Shown one piece after another: positions 24,201 through 36,618 of a DNA stretch of 64,000 bases. The translations under genes were made by a program, and so were the position numbers. Numbering within the stretch: the first letter of the stretch is position 1; each line of letters starts with the position of its first letter. The notes beneath the pieces were generated by a model. The model made no database searches, was not told the DNA's origin, and worked only from the letters and a program-made list of their open reading frames with translations. The DNA is taken from contig NC_081412.1 of assembly GCF_030272615.1 (NCBI RefSeq), forward strand, positions 103,654,796-103,718,795. The letters run 5' to 3'. The DNA is from Cryptomeria japonica (lineage: Eukaryota > Streptophyta > Pinopsida > Cupressales > Cupressaceae).

Positions 24201-27200
24201 GGGAAACCTTACCCACAATCAGATGATACTACTACAGATAGTATGTGTGTACAAATGGGGTCTACACATGCAGAAAGGCCAACTACCTAGAGCTCACTAC
24301 TCAGTCACAAAATGAGAGTCACACTGACTACAATTGGATGGTTAAATCCAATGATAATGTACTACTCAAAATAGCATCTTCATATGATGGATTCAGTACC
24401 AGTTAAGCTTTGATTGTCTTCTTCATAACCTTCCTTTAATCTTCAGATGATGTCTGTGTGAGTTGCTCTGCTTATATTCACATATACCTTATTACATTTC
24501 TCTTCCACTTCTACATAATCTCACAAATAAGATCTTACAAATATACCAAAACATAAGACCAAATGTGTAGGTTGGCTCACTAAGAATATTACAATTAAAT
24601 CAATTACAAATGAATCAATATGTGATGTATCGTGTCGGCTTAATGCATTTACAATAATAACCAATCAATAAATCATCTCCATAACATGGTGTTCTGATCT
24701 AGAATAGATAATGCTTGTCGGTCCATAACCTAAACCAATTTGTCGGTAACAACAAATATGCAAACTCGATTAGACCAATAACCAAATCACCAAGACCAAG
24801 TGTCCAAACCATTTCTTCAACATAACCAAATAATCTCCAAATGATAACAAGTCATCCTCTGTGTCGGTGAACAATATAACCTATCGGTGAACCAAATACC
24901 AGTGACTGTGCACAAGTCACTGAACATGTCGGTGAACATAACCAAAGATCTCTAGTGCTGATAAGTATTGACAAGTGTTAACATCAATAACAAAACCAAT
25001 GCAACATATCCATAATACCAACACATCCAACAATGCGTTGAAGAATTTTGTCAATATATTGTAGTTATAGTTTCCCAAATAAGAGTGCACACAAAATATG
25101 AAAGTACGAACAAGCTAGGTGAGTGGATTAAATCCATGTTTTTAAAGGCTCAAAATTTGTTGAAATCTCCAAGAGCGATGGGGGAAGGTTGTGCATGCAT
25201 TAATAAGACCAAGAGCCAGAAGTTCGAATGATTGTTCAATCAATCTATATCAGGAACATATGGACATGAAAATGTGCAGCTCCTTGGATTGACTAAAGTT
25301 CATCAAATGTATTACATCATTCCTGTATTAGGTGCCTAGATAGTGTTAGGTATTATGCCCCAAAAATGGATTGAAAGAGATGATTCTACGAGAACCCGTG
25401 AGGATCTAGACTTTGGCACATTATCTGATCACATGTTGTATTGTTCTCACCACACCACTTAATCCTAGATGAATATAGTCATTTTGAGAAATGAGGAGGG
25501 TATCGAGTATAGCCAAAGTATTGACTCGATAATGGACGCATCTTTAGACTGATTGGGTGTTCATCTGAAATGTCGGGGTGACCATTGTTTATAGTGTTGG
25601 TGCATGATGCTAGCCTGTGAGTTAGGTGCACGATTTAGAAGGGGTTCAAACCTTTGCAACTTCGATAAAGTATGTTGTGGTCTCACAAATACACAATAAT
25701 TGCAAATCATGAAGGGTATCCATCGAAGCATATGGATTAAATATTTTGATTTGGTATTTAATAAATATTGTAGTCTTCTAACACCAAGATATTCTTATTA
25801 TTGTTCAATGCCAAATTGTTGTACCGTGATCAAAAATAGAAACATTGTAAAGTGCCAGTGTTGAAAAAATGCAGAGGAGAGTACACCCATCACATGCTTG
25901 GGGTTTGATGTAGGTGAAACCAAGGATTGCAATCTTCCTGTTTGGGGTCATCTAGATGTGTTATTTAAGGAAAATATATTGATGTTTAAGGGGTTAAATG
26001 ATGCTTTGCAGCCAATTGCTTGCCTTCGCCAAAGCAATGAGTATATGATGGGCACAAAATGCCAAATGAGGAAGTCATTGTGAGAATGAGTTGTGAGTGA
26101 GTATTTCTATGTCAATAGTTCAAATGTGTAATTTTTTCATTTTTTAGTGAAGGGAGGAAATTGTTTTCACATGAAGAGTTACTCTGAGGGTTAGTGTGAT
26201 TTTCACATAAGAATGGTTATTATTCAGAGATAAGAACACATTCGGTCAGGAAAAGGATATAAAATTATGGCTAATGTGTAAGGTGAATGAAAATTATGGC
26301 AAAGTTGAAAATTATTTATGCCAAAGAAAGTGGAGGCATTATTTTCGCTTTGGTTAAAATATATTTTTCAAGTGTAAAGGGAGGCCATAGGTAAAAATTT
26401 TATTTGAAATATAACTAATCTGAGTTTACACCGAGGCAGGGAGTGAGTTTTTATTTTCAGACAAAGAAGAAGTGTGTGCAGAAGTATTTTTCACACAAAG
26501 GGGGTTTTGTTTGCTATTTCTAAGCAGTAAAAGTGTGCAACTAAAAGTTAGAGATGACTTTCACAAAGGGGGAAATTTCTCAGTTTTCTAATCAGAGAAG
26601 GAAAAGGATGAACTTTTTCAATCAGTGTGGGCAGTGGACTAAATATGGCAATTTTGGGAAGAGTGTATATTTTGAAGTGACAAGTGCCTGAAAATGGTAG
26701 TTTTAGATTTTCAACATTTTCCAACAGGGTGTAGTGGCTCATTTTTGGCAAATTTCTGAAAGGACAATAGAATATTTTCAAAGTTGTTGATCTCAAGATT
26801 GAAGACAAGTCTTTTCAAAGATTCCTTTAGGGTTTTCTTTAGGTATTCTTTCTGAGTGTATATCTTTCTCTTCTCTTCTAAGTTAGGGGGATTTTGAATG
26901 TAATTTCATTCTGGAAGTGAGGCTTCCATGTATAGGGTCCAATTTTTAATGACAATTATTTTTATTTTTCAATTTGTGGTTGCTTTATGGTTTGAGTAGT
27001 TGTAACCAGACAAGCATATAATAAATATTGGTCTCTCTTATTGTTGTCTCCAATATGTAACAACATATTTTGTGAAGTAAATGATCAAGGATTACTTACT
27101 TTGTCCCAACAAGTCTGGTGTTTGTTCTATTTTTTCTTCTCTTCAAGGAAGAGACTAAGACACTTGAGTAGAATGATGAAACATGTCTTTTGCATATAGA

Positions 27201-27759
27201 ATCTTTAAGTATGATTGCAGGTTGAACCAAGCTAATGGTTGTTAATGTCATGCATTAATGCTAAGATCTTTGTGCTTATGGTTCATGCTACTTAGGTGTA
27301 AGGTTGCATACTAAGAATAGACTCTATTGCCCATACAAGGCACTAGTCATGGTTGTTATTTTCAGTTTTCAGAATCATTCCTTTAACCAATATATTTTTA
27401 CTTTCTGCATTTCTTTTTCAACATTACGAGTAGGATTAGTGTAGAAAACTCCCTCCCTCAATGAAGTGCATAGATGCTTAGAAACTAAGGTTAAAGCCAT
27501 AACCAGGAGGTAAACCATCTTCCTTAGTACATTTTCATTTTGATGATTTGTTGTAAATGTAATGTCTTGAGTATTGTGAAGCTATTAGTTATTTTGACAT
27601 TGCATAGGTTCACCCGCCTTGGTCTCGCAGATCCAAAAGTACAGGAGATCTCAGTCTTGTGATAAAGTCTCATTTGTTGGCCAAATCCTTCCTTGAATCT
27701 GTATATGAGTTAGTAGAAATCCCTCTAGAACTCGAGGACTATTGGTTTGGGAACCAACA
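21233..27759 (+). mobile_element. Candidate giant 5' LTR of Ty3-like element O
   Basis: TGTTGGGACT starts at the exact point where the G gag breaks off (21233), and CCAACA ends at 27759 just before a Ty3-type leader and gag. The inverted ends TGTTGG/CCAACA match over 6 bp. Without solo LTR K the span is about 5.45 kb, long for an LTR but within what plant Tat/Ogre-type elements show. The second LTR is not in the window, so this is inference from the two borders. Short open stretches near 25178-25440 and 25898-26083 have no domain I recognise. The left flank is CCTAG (21228-21232). Confidence 0.5.
23950..25028 (-). mobile_element. Solo LTR K with 5-bp TSD
   Basis: The LTR is 23955-25023 (1069 bp), read on the plus strand as TGTTAGG...CCAACA. 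Flanks are CGTCC (23950-23954) and CATCC (25024-25028); the single difference is a CpG to CpA change. It has the reversed C-tract (near 23980), the GTGGG...CCCAC hairpin (near 24199-24216) and the conserved 'CCTAGAGCTCACTACTCA' block near 24286. No internal sequence remains. Orientation is minus. Confidence 0.85.
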
Positions 27760-27780
27760 GAATGGTGACTCTACTGGGGA
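27760..27780 (+). other. Putative primer site of element O
   Basis: AATGGTGACTCTACTGGGGA follows the LTR end directly. This TGG-GACTC-CTGGGGA pattern is common just after 5' LTRs of plant Ty3 elements. The primer tRNA is not identified. Confidence 0.6.
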
Positions 27781-28339
27781 AAAGCTTGACAAAGCTTATT
27801 AAGTCTCCCATGAGACTCTAGTTACAAATTTTTCAATCTAGAAGAAGTTTATTGTAGCGTGCATGAAGGATTTTGAAGTGACTCTACTAATGAAGAACTC
27901 GGAATATTAAGTTTTTGAATAGCTCTCCATTGTTCAAAGATTGTTCCTCTACAAGGAGGTGGCGAATCTATCAAAGATCCTAATGAAGAGATGATGCAAG
28001 ATCCGAACATTCAAAGTCTTATCAAATAAAAAAGAGAGAAGCAACTGCATACTTCCAGGTATTCTCAAATATCTTGTTGAGAATAAAAGTTTTTTTTCTG
28101 AATATTGTGCATTAAAAAGTTTCAGCACTTGAAAGTTTCCCTAATGAATGATTTTAGCATTGCTAGAGGGAAGTTGTAAGAAAGTTTTACATGCTTATAA
28201 GTTATTTTCTCAGTTTTTATTTTTCAAAATAAATTAAGCATGTTGCAATAGTGTGTGCTATTGAAAAGGGGTTGTAGTCACAAGTACTTTTAGTTTTATT
28301 TTCAAAAGATTGTGTGGGCACATTTGAAATGTATCCAAA
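27781..28339 (+). other. Leader of element O
   Basis: About 560 bp between primer site and gag with no open frame of note. It is probably the untranslated leader of O. Confidence 0.45.
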
Positions 28340-29146
28340 TATGTATCCCTACTTGGCTCCCAATGTTAACATGCTGAGAAGTTAGCCCCAACCATGTAAT
28401 CAAATAGATTTCATCATTCGAAGTTACAAGGCCTTGAGGTTTGATGATATTGTGGGTTCCCCAAACCCCATACCCTGTGAAGTTAGAGATAAGATTCTTA
28501 GGTTTGGTGGGTTGAAGGAGGAATCAACTGAGAATCATTTGTAGTGGTTTAGTGAGATAATGGAAGAATACAAGGTCAATCATGAGAATGTGTTTATAAG
28601 GCTATTTGTCCATTCCTTGAAAGAGGATGCAAGAGAGTGTTTCTCTAATTGGTTACCATGCTGATCAACTCATGGGAAGAGTTCCAATCAGCTTTCAAAG
28701 AGCAGTTTTGTGAGAAATTTTTTGAGTCTTCAATGATTCAAGACTTTATGGAGATTCACATTGAAGAAGATGAGTTGGTCACAACTTTCAATCTCTGGTT
28801 TGCAAATACATTGAAGATGATTCCTCAAGCTATCAAACTATCAGATGACATGGCTTTAGTGATATACCTTGGTGCCTTTGCTATAAAGATGAGCTACATG
28901 ATTAGAAATGAGAGGCCTGAAAGCTTGTATGAAGCTTATGAGATAGCTAAGAATATTGAGAAAGTCTCTAAGTTTGGAATGAGCAGAAAATTAAAGCCCG
29001 AAAGGAGAACTTGGTGTGAAAGAAAGCAAGATGGTTCCAAAGTTAGAGATGATTTCCAGCTTGCGCTTGTTGTCCCTTCATGTGTTTCTTTTCAAAATGT
29101 CAAGCAACAAGTTTTACATATGTTCATGATCCTAGAGATGATGTAA
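28340..29146 (+). pseudogene. Ty3-like Gag relic (element O)
   Basis: Broken frames carry the Retrotrans_gag pattern: FGGLKEES, then REC-FSNWLP near 28631-28650, a frameshift at about 28660, and INSWEEFQSAFKEQFCEKF (about 28658-28720). The W-x2-F-x3-F spacing is the hallmark of Ty3 Gag. The open part 28649-29146 continues with an acidic then Arg/Lys-rich tail. I see no CCHC knuckle. In-frame stops at about 28540 and the frameshift make it non-functional. Confidence 0.75.
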
Positions 29147-30613
29147 TTGTTGTTGAAGAAGCAAGTATGCCTCAAGAAATATTTATTCCTCAAGAATCCA
29201 CTCCAAGCTACACCTATGAGAATTTTGATTATGTGTGTGTACTTGAGAATGACATACCACGTTAGTATGAGCTTGATGTCCCAAACCTAGTGATGTGCAT
29301 AAATGCACATCAGGCTAAGCCTTATGTTTCTTATCAATAGTATGAGGGTACCATTAATCCAATTTTTTGTGATCAAGCTTCAATCAGCAATAGCACAAAG
29401 ATGGATGCAAAAAATGAAGACATGGTAGGGACAAAAGCTCAATGAAATCCTTATGGTAGTCTTGACTCAAGAAGAATATTTTGTGCTATGGATGTCAATA
29501 ACATGGCACCCCAGTTAGCAAGTGAACAAGAAATGGATAATGTTGATTACATGCATACAAAGGTTGAAACCCATGCAAGATATGATTCTCGTGCTTATGG
29601 TGATAATAATTCAACCTATTCTCATGATTGGAATCATGTGGTTCATTGTCCTAGTGCTCAAAATGATAATTGTGTATCAGATGTGGACTTAGTTGTAGCA
29701 TATGAGAATGGGGCAAACTTGAACAACATTGATGACCATGGGTGTGTACTCACTAAAGATAATGAAGCTTCATGTTCATCTTATACCTATGAAGATGATG
29801 ATGTTGATAATGATTTTATTACTCAAACTCACGACATGGTGCAATAGTATGACATGAACGAAGTCCAAGAGCCAAGTACACCTAAAATAAATGAGCATGC
29901 ATATAGTGATCAATAAATGGATATGGTGTATACCACTCAAAATCCATTGTATGATGATACCACTAACATGGACTAGCTTGTGTCTTTTGAAGATATATTT
30001 GAGATCAACTCCCATGTGATCTCAAACCCATTGTATGAAGAAGTAGATGCACTTTCAGATGAGGATGATGTTTTGTCAATCTGTGAAAGTGACCTCCATA
30101 AATCTGAGGAGATAGGTTCATATGTCCTATTTGATCCTGATTTTAGTGAATAAAATGATAGTACCCCATGTTCTTCATGGGATGAGTTACCTATGTACCA
30201 TGATGAGGTGGATGAGCAAGGAGCACAATGCATTCAAGATCACTTTACCTCAGTGCCAGCTGATATAATTGAAGTTTCAGACTCTTGTGTGGAGTTAGAC
30301 AGTGAGAACAATAGTTGCCTTGATTGGTAATACTCTTTGGCCAGCATAAGTCATGACTGTGACATGAAAGAGACCAGCAATGCATATGAAGGCATTAATT
30401 TTTTTGAAATTCAAGATGACAGCTGTGATGAAGCTAAAAAATATGATCATTGATAATGATTCAAAGTTTTACATAGTTGAAGATGAATATGCCTATGAGA
30501 TCCACTATGTGGATCATCACCAAAAGGATTCCCATGTTGATTTTGATGAAGGGACTTTGCTGATTTTGAATGATTTCTTTGATGAAATATTTCTTGGCAA
30601 TTGGAGGAATTGA
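29147..30613 (+). pseudogene. Long acidic frame after O gag, unrecognised
   Basis: From 29080 one frame runs for about 440 codons, broken by roughly ten stops, nearly all where TAG/TAA/TGA could derive from CAG, CAA or TGG. It is rich in Asp, Glu, Asn, Ser and Tyr, with repeated Y-x-D/E and NPLY-type stretches, and has no recognisable domain. The last piece (30380-30613) is in another frame and runs 22 bp into the C LTR. In a Ty3 element protease would follow gag; I see no D-S/T-G motif. It may be an extended Gag or an extra protein. Confidence 0.5.
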
Positions 30614-30911
30614 TTATATGTTGCATTGATGTTTTGTCATTAAAGGCAACACAGATTGTTTTGGTTGTTTACCGATTTTTGATAGGTTATGGTAGAGAGG
30701 TTGGATTATGATATTGATTTGATATGCTCTGGTTTGCTTTGATTTGTGGAATTGGTTCAGAACTGTCATTCATCCTAATGAGATGTGTATCACAATCAGT
30801 TGGTTCAGGATTTGATGACTTGGGAGCTATCATTTATTCTAGTAAGTCTTTTGGTCACCGGTATGGGTTTTACTGGTAGAGCTTTTTTGAAGATCTTTTG
30901 ATGCACGTGAT
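30592..30911 (+). mobile_element. C 5' LTR, first piece
   Basis: It starts TCTTGGCAAT (TGTTGGCAAT in the 3' copy) and follows the 3' LTR to 'GAAGATCTTTTGATG', then breaks at the B array. The last five bases GTGAT (30907-30911) are the target duplication of that array. Confidence 0.85.
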
Positions 30912-31833
30912 TGTTAGCATCCAAGAATACTGGGAGGGGGGCGTGAATCAGGGTTTTGTTGGTAATATAAGATTTTAACCTTTTATAGCATACACATATA
31001 AACTGGTAAATGAAGAAACATATAACATGAAGTAAATAAACTAGCCACATAAATGAACACCATAACACATAAAATTTATACATGAAAAACCTCAAAGAGG
31101 AAAAACCATGGTGGGATTTGTGACCCACAATATCAATTCATTGGCCATATGAAAGATATTAAAAAGAATGGGGGCGTGCACATGTAGGAAGGCACACTAC
31201 CTAGAGCACACTGCTCAACACAAAAGAGTCTCACTGACTACAAGCTTTGCCTAAGATAAAATAGTATTGGTGAACTCACAAAATGCATCTTCAATGCCAA
31301 AAAGAGTTCCGGTTATAGCTCTATTTTGTACCTATTCATAAACCCTGAATCCTTCTGCCAGTATCTCCTTTCCTCCAAGAATGCTTTACAAACAATCTAT
31401 TGATCATAACATGATATTACATTTGCATACAAATGACCTACATACATATCCTTCGCATTACATAGTTCTTCTACCCTTTTCATATGCATTGTCCTATTAC
31501 CTTGTAATATGTCAAAATGACCTAACAGATTGACTTATATACCCTTTACAAACAATATGCCTTATGTCAACTTACAATACAAAAGATATTCAGTGTTGGC
31601 CCTTATACAATAATTACAAAATGATTTTACAAATAAAACCTTTCGGATCCAAACTAATGTCGACTTCACTGAAGTGCTAGATGTTGGTGCTGGTGTCAGT
31701 ATTGGTGATGACCCTGAATATTCCAATGTCGGTATCTATAGGTGTATGCCTCCAAGTGCTAGTATATGCCTTCAATAGAATATTGTTGCCAGCAATGACA
31801 ACATATTACTCCAATTAGTGTCAATTGCCAACA
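30912..31833 (-). mobile_element. B LTR a (3' LTR of unit B1)
   Basis: 922 bp, TGTTAGCATCC...GCCAACA on the plus strand. It carries the reversed C-tract near 30935 and the GTGGG/CCCAC hairpin near 31109-31127. Confidence 0.92.
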
Positions 31834-32005
31834 ATCTCCCCCTTTGGCATTGATGACAACACTCATGTGAAAAATGGATTCCCTTTTAGTTCAATTGAAA
31901 CATGAACATGCTCCTCCTGAGCTAATTCACTCTATCAGCAATATACTCTGTCGATATCCTCCTCCTAGGATTACATATTTTTCACATAATATGCACTCCC
32001 CCTTT
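31834..32005 (-). other. Multiple polypurine tracts, unit B1
   Basis: The reversed tract ATCTCCCCCTTTGGCATTG abuts LTR a, and a second copy, ACTCCCCCTTTGGCATC, lies at 31995-32011. C-rich short runs lie between. Repeated tracts before the 3' LTR are a Sirevirus trait. Confidence 0.8.
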
Positions 32006-32058
32006 GGCATCAATGCCAAAGACCGGTGAAAGAATTGAAAGAATTGTTATAGATTACT

Positions 32059-35000
32059 TTACCAGAGCTTGACCAATCTCAAAATTTCTGGATAAGCTTT
32101 CTCTAGTAATTGTACATAGGTATCCCAAATGGTTTTGAATGTTTCAGATATGGATACAAGTCCACTCAATAAATATACAAGTGTTTCTTTCTCAGTGACT
32201 GCTGTCGATGTAGGCTTGGCAAGCACATGCATACATTCCGTCTTATGTACACCAAGTAAATCCAATCTTGAAATCACCAAACCTCTAAGACTCCTCACTC
32301 TCCAAATAATCTTGTCTCTTTCCTTTTCAAAAGCAAAAACTTGGTTCTCCAAGGTCAAAATTTGTCCATCAGTAGAAGTTGTAAGTGAAGTTAGTCCATC
32401 AAAAGAATTAGCAATATTAGCAATCTTTTCATGTAGTTCCTTTAACCTTTGATCTACATGTGCTATAAGAATTTCTATATTACAACAAACCCTGTAGATG
32501 TTAGTACACTATTTCAAATAATTTTCAATAAGTATAAGTATCTCTCCAACCTTCCTCTTCTCTGTCTCAATAATCTAGTCAAAAGTGGCTTTCTTGGCCA
32601 GAGTAAATCTTTCAAGTTCTCTCTTGCCAGAAGTCTGTTGCAATGATTGAAATTTTTTAGATATGTGTTCTATCAATACCTTAAGCTTGTCGGAAGGGCT
32701 TGCTTCATTTTTAATCATACAATAAGGAATCAATCTATGCAAAACTATTATTGATTGATCTATTATTCCTTTGTCAGCAGATCCTTCCTTCATTAGCTTT
32801 TGAGTAGCCATCATCATTAGCTCAGTAGGGCGCATCTCTGTGATTGATTTCTTCTCAAATTGAGAAGTGTCAATTTCCAAAAGTTTTGTTGGGGAATCAA
32901 CTGTCGATTCAGTCTTCTTTTCATTTTCTTCCTTATCCTCTTTCGGTGTTTTCCTTTTATCATCCTCTTTTACACTAGTGGCTTTGCCACTTGGTGCATT
33001 ATCTGTTACTGCCAATGGAGTATTATCCACAATATTATTTGTAACCTTTACAAATGTAGTCTCTATCAGTTTAGTCTATACACTCTCATCAGTTTTAGGA
33101 CTATCTGGCAGTTCATTCAAAATTTGATCTGAACTTCCCAAAATTCCTTTCCCTTTAGATTTATCTAGAATACTGGGAGCAGTTGCCTTAGCAAATTCTT
33201 CTTGAGAAGTGAGAAAATCAGGATTCTTTTGGAATAATTTGGCCCAACCATCTCTGGTCTCATTTATTATCTCATTAAATCTACCCATCATTAGGCCTAT
33301 TTGTTGGGTTTTGCTGCTAAAGATTGTTCTATTTGCAACATCTATACACCTTTTCATTTCCTCATTATTTATAGAGCCACACATATTCAAAAGTTCAACT
33401 TCTTTGATCTCTTTGTCCCTCCTTATTGTATCTAACTTATTATACAATGATACAAGAATTTCTTTCAAAATCTCTACCAAAGCCTTCTTATATATGTCTA
33501 AATGTAACAAAATTGTTTCTTCTATTTCATTTTGGTCATTATCATCTAAATATTCATAAAAATTTGACACATTCTTCAAAATTCCATCTTTAGTTACCTC
33601 ATCAATTAACTCTGCACAAGTCATTTTACCAGATTCAGTTGCTTCATCACTCTTTTTCTTCTTGTTGGGGGTTGCAAGAGCGAATGGAGTAGGCTGCCTC
33701 TTCTAAGTAGGTTTCCTTGTAGGAGGTGTGGATGCAGTTTTTATCTTTTGAATTAGATTCCTCCTTGGTTCCACCTTTTTCTCCTCTATCAGAGGCTTGT
33801 TAGCATTCTTCCTTTGTACCCTTTTGAATGGAAGAAGTTGATTAACATCTGGATCAGAGTTAGAAGTGATAGAAGAAACGAAAGTTTCAGGCATCTTCAT
33901 CTTAGGAGCACTTGATACTCCCAATTGATCTACAGGTTTAGATCCAGAACCTAGTTTTGTATCTATCTTGTGAATTATATTGTGAACAAATGCAGATATT
34001 TTATTTGCTTTCTTTTCTCTTCTTTTTTTGTTGAAGCTGGTTTTGACTCCAAACGCCTTCTCCTCTGTAGTTCCAAAGTGTTCAGCCTTATCATCCAAAG
34101 GAGAATTAATCAACATTTTAGCACATAGCTCCAAGATATTGTCATCTACTTCATAACCCAATTTAGTGACCCATATAGTTCTATGTTCCACATCTTCCAT
34201 CAATGGCTCATCTATTTTTACCATGAGGCAAATATCAGTGGAGTATTTCTCCACAATGTGTTTGGAGATTCTGTCCCTCAGTCTCTTGTTCTCCTAAAAA
34301 AATTTCAAGTAGGCCCAAAGCTTCTCATCCTTGTTACTGCCAAGATCGGTGATTGCTTCTTTGATTTGCATACCTACCAGTATGTCATGAGCCCAACGCT
34401 TCTTTCCCAAACCCAGTAGCTCATTCATGAAGTACAACATCAAATAGACAATACGATTTCCAAATTGCAAATTTCCTTTCTTAACATCTTTTATCTTGTC
34501 AATATTAATCATTAATTCACTCCTTAACCATTCACACAAGTCATACTTTTCATTACTTTATCATCTGATATACAACATGGATACAGGAACTGACCAAAAA
34601 ATTCAATCGACTTGATTGAGTTACCTTGTGGCCGATGATCATGCTGGAAAATTTCACATATGTGGCTTTGATGGTGTTGACCCTCATTGATCTTCCATCA
34701 TGGGTTGCACTGGTGAGCTTCTCAACCATAGTGTTGCAGATCTTCTTACCTGGTTCCTGTCCAACTTTGGGTAAGTCGATGACTGCCTAAATTGCTTCTT
34801 TGGTAATCATGTGGGCTCGGTCCATCCAGATAAATTCATTATGGACCCTGCTCAGAACATATCTGCTCACTTCATCCTTGAATTCTGGCATATACAGGAT
34901 TCCAGTTAACCCTAGATCCTCAATGATTTGATATTCTGGCTTGATTGTATCAAAGCTTCCTAGTATCACAGATTGATACATTCCCTCAATTTATTCAGTG

Positions 35001-35206
35001 CATAAATGCTCCAAGGTGTAGTGAATATAGGTCCTAACATCTTCTACATAAACCACTCCATCAGGAACTCTTGAAAACATGCCAGTAGAGTCTTCCTTCC
35101 TAGCAATTTGGGTAACTTCCCTGAAAATAGGTTTAAACCTATTCTTGACCTCAACAACAATGGGATTCATAATGAAAGTAGGAGCAGATGATGATCCAGA
35201 TGCCAT
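32059..35206 (-). pseudogene. ORF2 of unit B1, large protein of unknown function
   Basis: Starts MASGSSSAPTF at 35206 and ends LVKLW-stop at 32059, 3148 nt, about 1049 codons. Block 1 (first about 330 codons) aligns with ORF2 of E1: YVEDVRTYIH, LSRVHNEFIWMD, GNRIVYLMLYF, LGLGKK. Block 2 has WVTKLGYEVDD and a Lys/Arg-rich, nuclear-signal-like stretch. Block 3 (33624 onward) has LLHLDIYKKALVEI and MMGRFNEI. An acidic/Thr/Ser linker and a Lys/Glu coiled-coil-like tail end the protein. Stops at 34294, 33703, 32575 and 32509 and net +1 length make it inactive. I do not recognise the family; no protease, RT or integrase motif is present. Confidence 0.72.
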
Positions 35207-35352
35207 TTCTAATAAATAACTAGAAAATAGTTGGTGGTTAAAGGATTTTGATTACTTCTCAAATGACTGTTGCAAATCCTTCAGAATGCCTCTACTCGCT
35301 CTTGATTGTCTGTGACTTGCCTTTGTTTCTCTCTAGTTTTCTCGAGTGCTGG

Positions 35353-35386
35353 GTGAGTGAAAATGAGTTCATTTTCCCTTTTTATC
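35353..35386 (-). promoter_or_regulatory. Candidate internal promoter before ORF2 (B1)
   Basis: Minus strand GATAAAAAGGG (35386-35376) is followed about 26-29 nt later by TTCACTCACCCAGCA (35361-35347). The same arrangement, with a better TATAAA, precedes ORF2 of E1. The start codon lies about 150 nt downstream. Confidence 0.45.
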
Positions 35387-35631
35387 AGTGAGTAAACCCT
35401 AACTCATCACTATCATAAATGCTAAGTCATGATGTACCCTACCGGATGTCAGTTTCACAGTTTTATGCTAGATAAACCTCCATCAATGATCAATACCACT
35501 CTCCAGATTTCTTCTAGGGAATATGAAAGATTTGCAATGAATTTGCCAGCCGCTAAGGCGTATACCTCAGTTACCAGTTGAATTTTCTATCAGTGCAGGA
35601 ATGCTCTGTTCTATCAGTAGAGCTATAGGTA

Positions 35632-36418
35632 TGTTAGGATTCCCAAAGATACTGAGAGGGGGGGGTGAATCAGTATCTTGCTGGCTAACAGATTTTCTGA
35701 TCTTATTAAATAAATTGTATTCCAAAATAGTGTACCGGTAAACAAGAATTAATGCAATAAATATGAACAATAAGCACAAAATAGAAAGCACACCATTACA
35801 CAATATTTTTAATTAGGAAACCAAGTGTGGGAAAAAACTTGGTGGGATTTTTGACCCACAATATTCACTCACTATCCAATGAATGGATATTACTTACAAT
35901 AGGGGCCTGCACATGTAGGAAGGCCAACTGCCTAAAGTTCACTGCTTAATTACAAAAGAAGTCACACTGACTTACAAAATGGACTATGCAAATCCAATAT
36001 AATGTACTGCTTTAGTTCAGCATCTGCTGTGCCAAGTTCAGTACCGGTTTAAGCTCATACAATAACCATAAACCTTACTCCAAAATCTACCTTAATCTTT
36101 GCATGTTACTTCTACAATATGTCCACACCTATATCCACATCTATAAATGATCTACAAGGTCTCATACTTATATAGGAATCTTATTATAATATACCTTTTC
36201 GGCTTACAAAAAGATATTACAAATAAATCCAATATGCAATAAACAAAATCCTATCGGCCAGGGTGTCGATAATCATCTTTGCCGCTGTCGGTGAACTATC
36301 TGCTAGTGTAGAGTCTGTCGGTGCTGGTGCTTGTCGGTGCCATAGGATTGCAAGTTTTCCATCAATGACAATACCTTCAATCACCTACAATTTCTCATTG
36401 GAGTGTGCAATGCCAACA
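35632..36418 (-). mobile_element. 3' LTR of E1
   Basis: 787 bp. It begins on the plus strand with TGTTAGGATTCCCAAAG and the G-run/TGAATC block, and ends GCCAACA. Hairpin GTGGG/CCCAC reads near 35841-35860 (one stem base differs from the other copies). Confidence 0.92.
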
Positions 36419-36578
36419 ATCTCCCCCTTTGGCATTGATGGCAACACCCATGAGAAAAATTCAAAAATGTATCCAAAATTTGAAGTCCAAAATTTTTACC
36501 AGAACTGTGTGCTCCCCCTAACCAGATGATCTCTTTTGTCATCATTTTTCTCATCTCTACTACTCCCCCTTTGGCATC
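36419..36578 (-). other. Multiple polypurine tracts of E1
   Basis: Reversed tracts ATCTCCCCCTTTGGCATTG at 36419-36437, GCTCCCCCT near 36510 and ACTCCCCCTTTGGCATC near 36561. Same motif as in B, C and G. Confidence 0.82.
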
Positions 36579-36618
36579 AATGACAAAGGTTGTCAAAAAT
36601 GTCAACTGAGTGTAGTTC

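Noticed and set aside
25029-25032. Alternative right end of LTR K at 25032
   Set aside because: It would give flanks CGTCC and ATGCG, which do not match; the end at 25023 gives CGTCC/CATCC.
25178-25440. Open stretch inside the O LTR as a host gene piece
   Set aside because: Broken by stops, no domain recognised; not enough to support a gene.
35567-35803. Minus-strand 78-codon frame as a small membrane protein
   Set aside because: It spans the E1 LTR border and joins LTR sequence to the tail of B1 ORF1; similar LTR frames recur at 30805-31128, 43405-43665 and 63413-63634.
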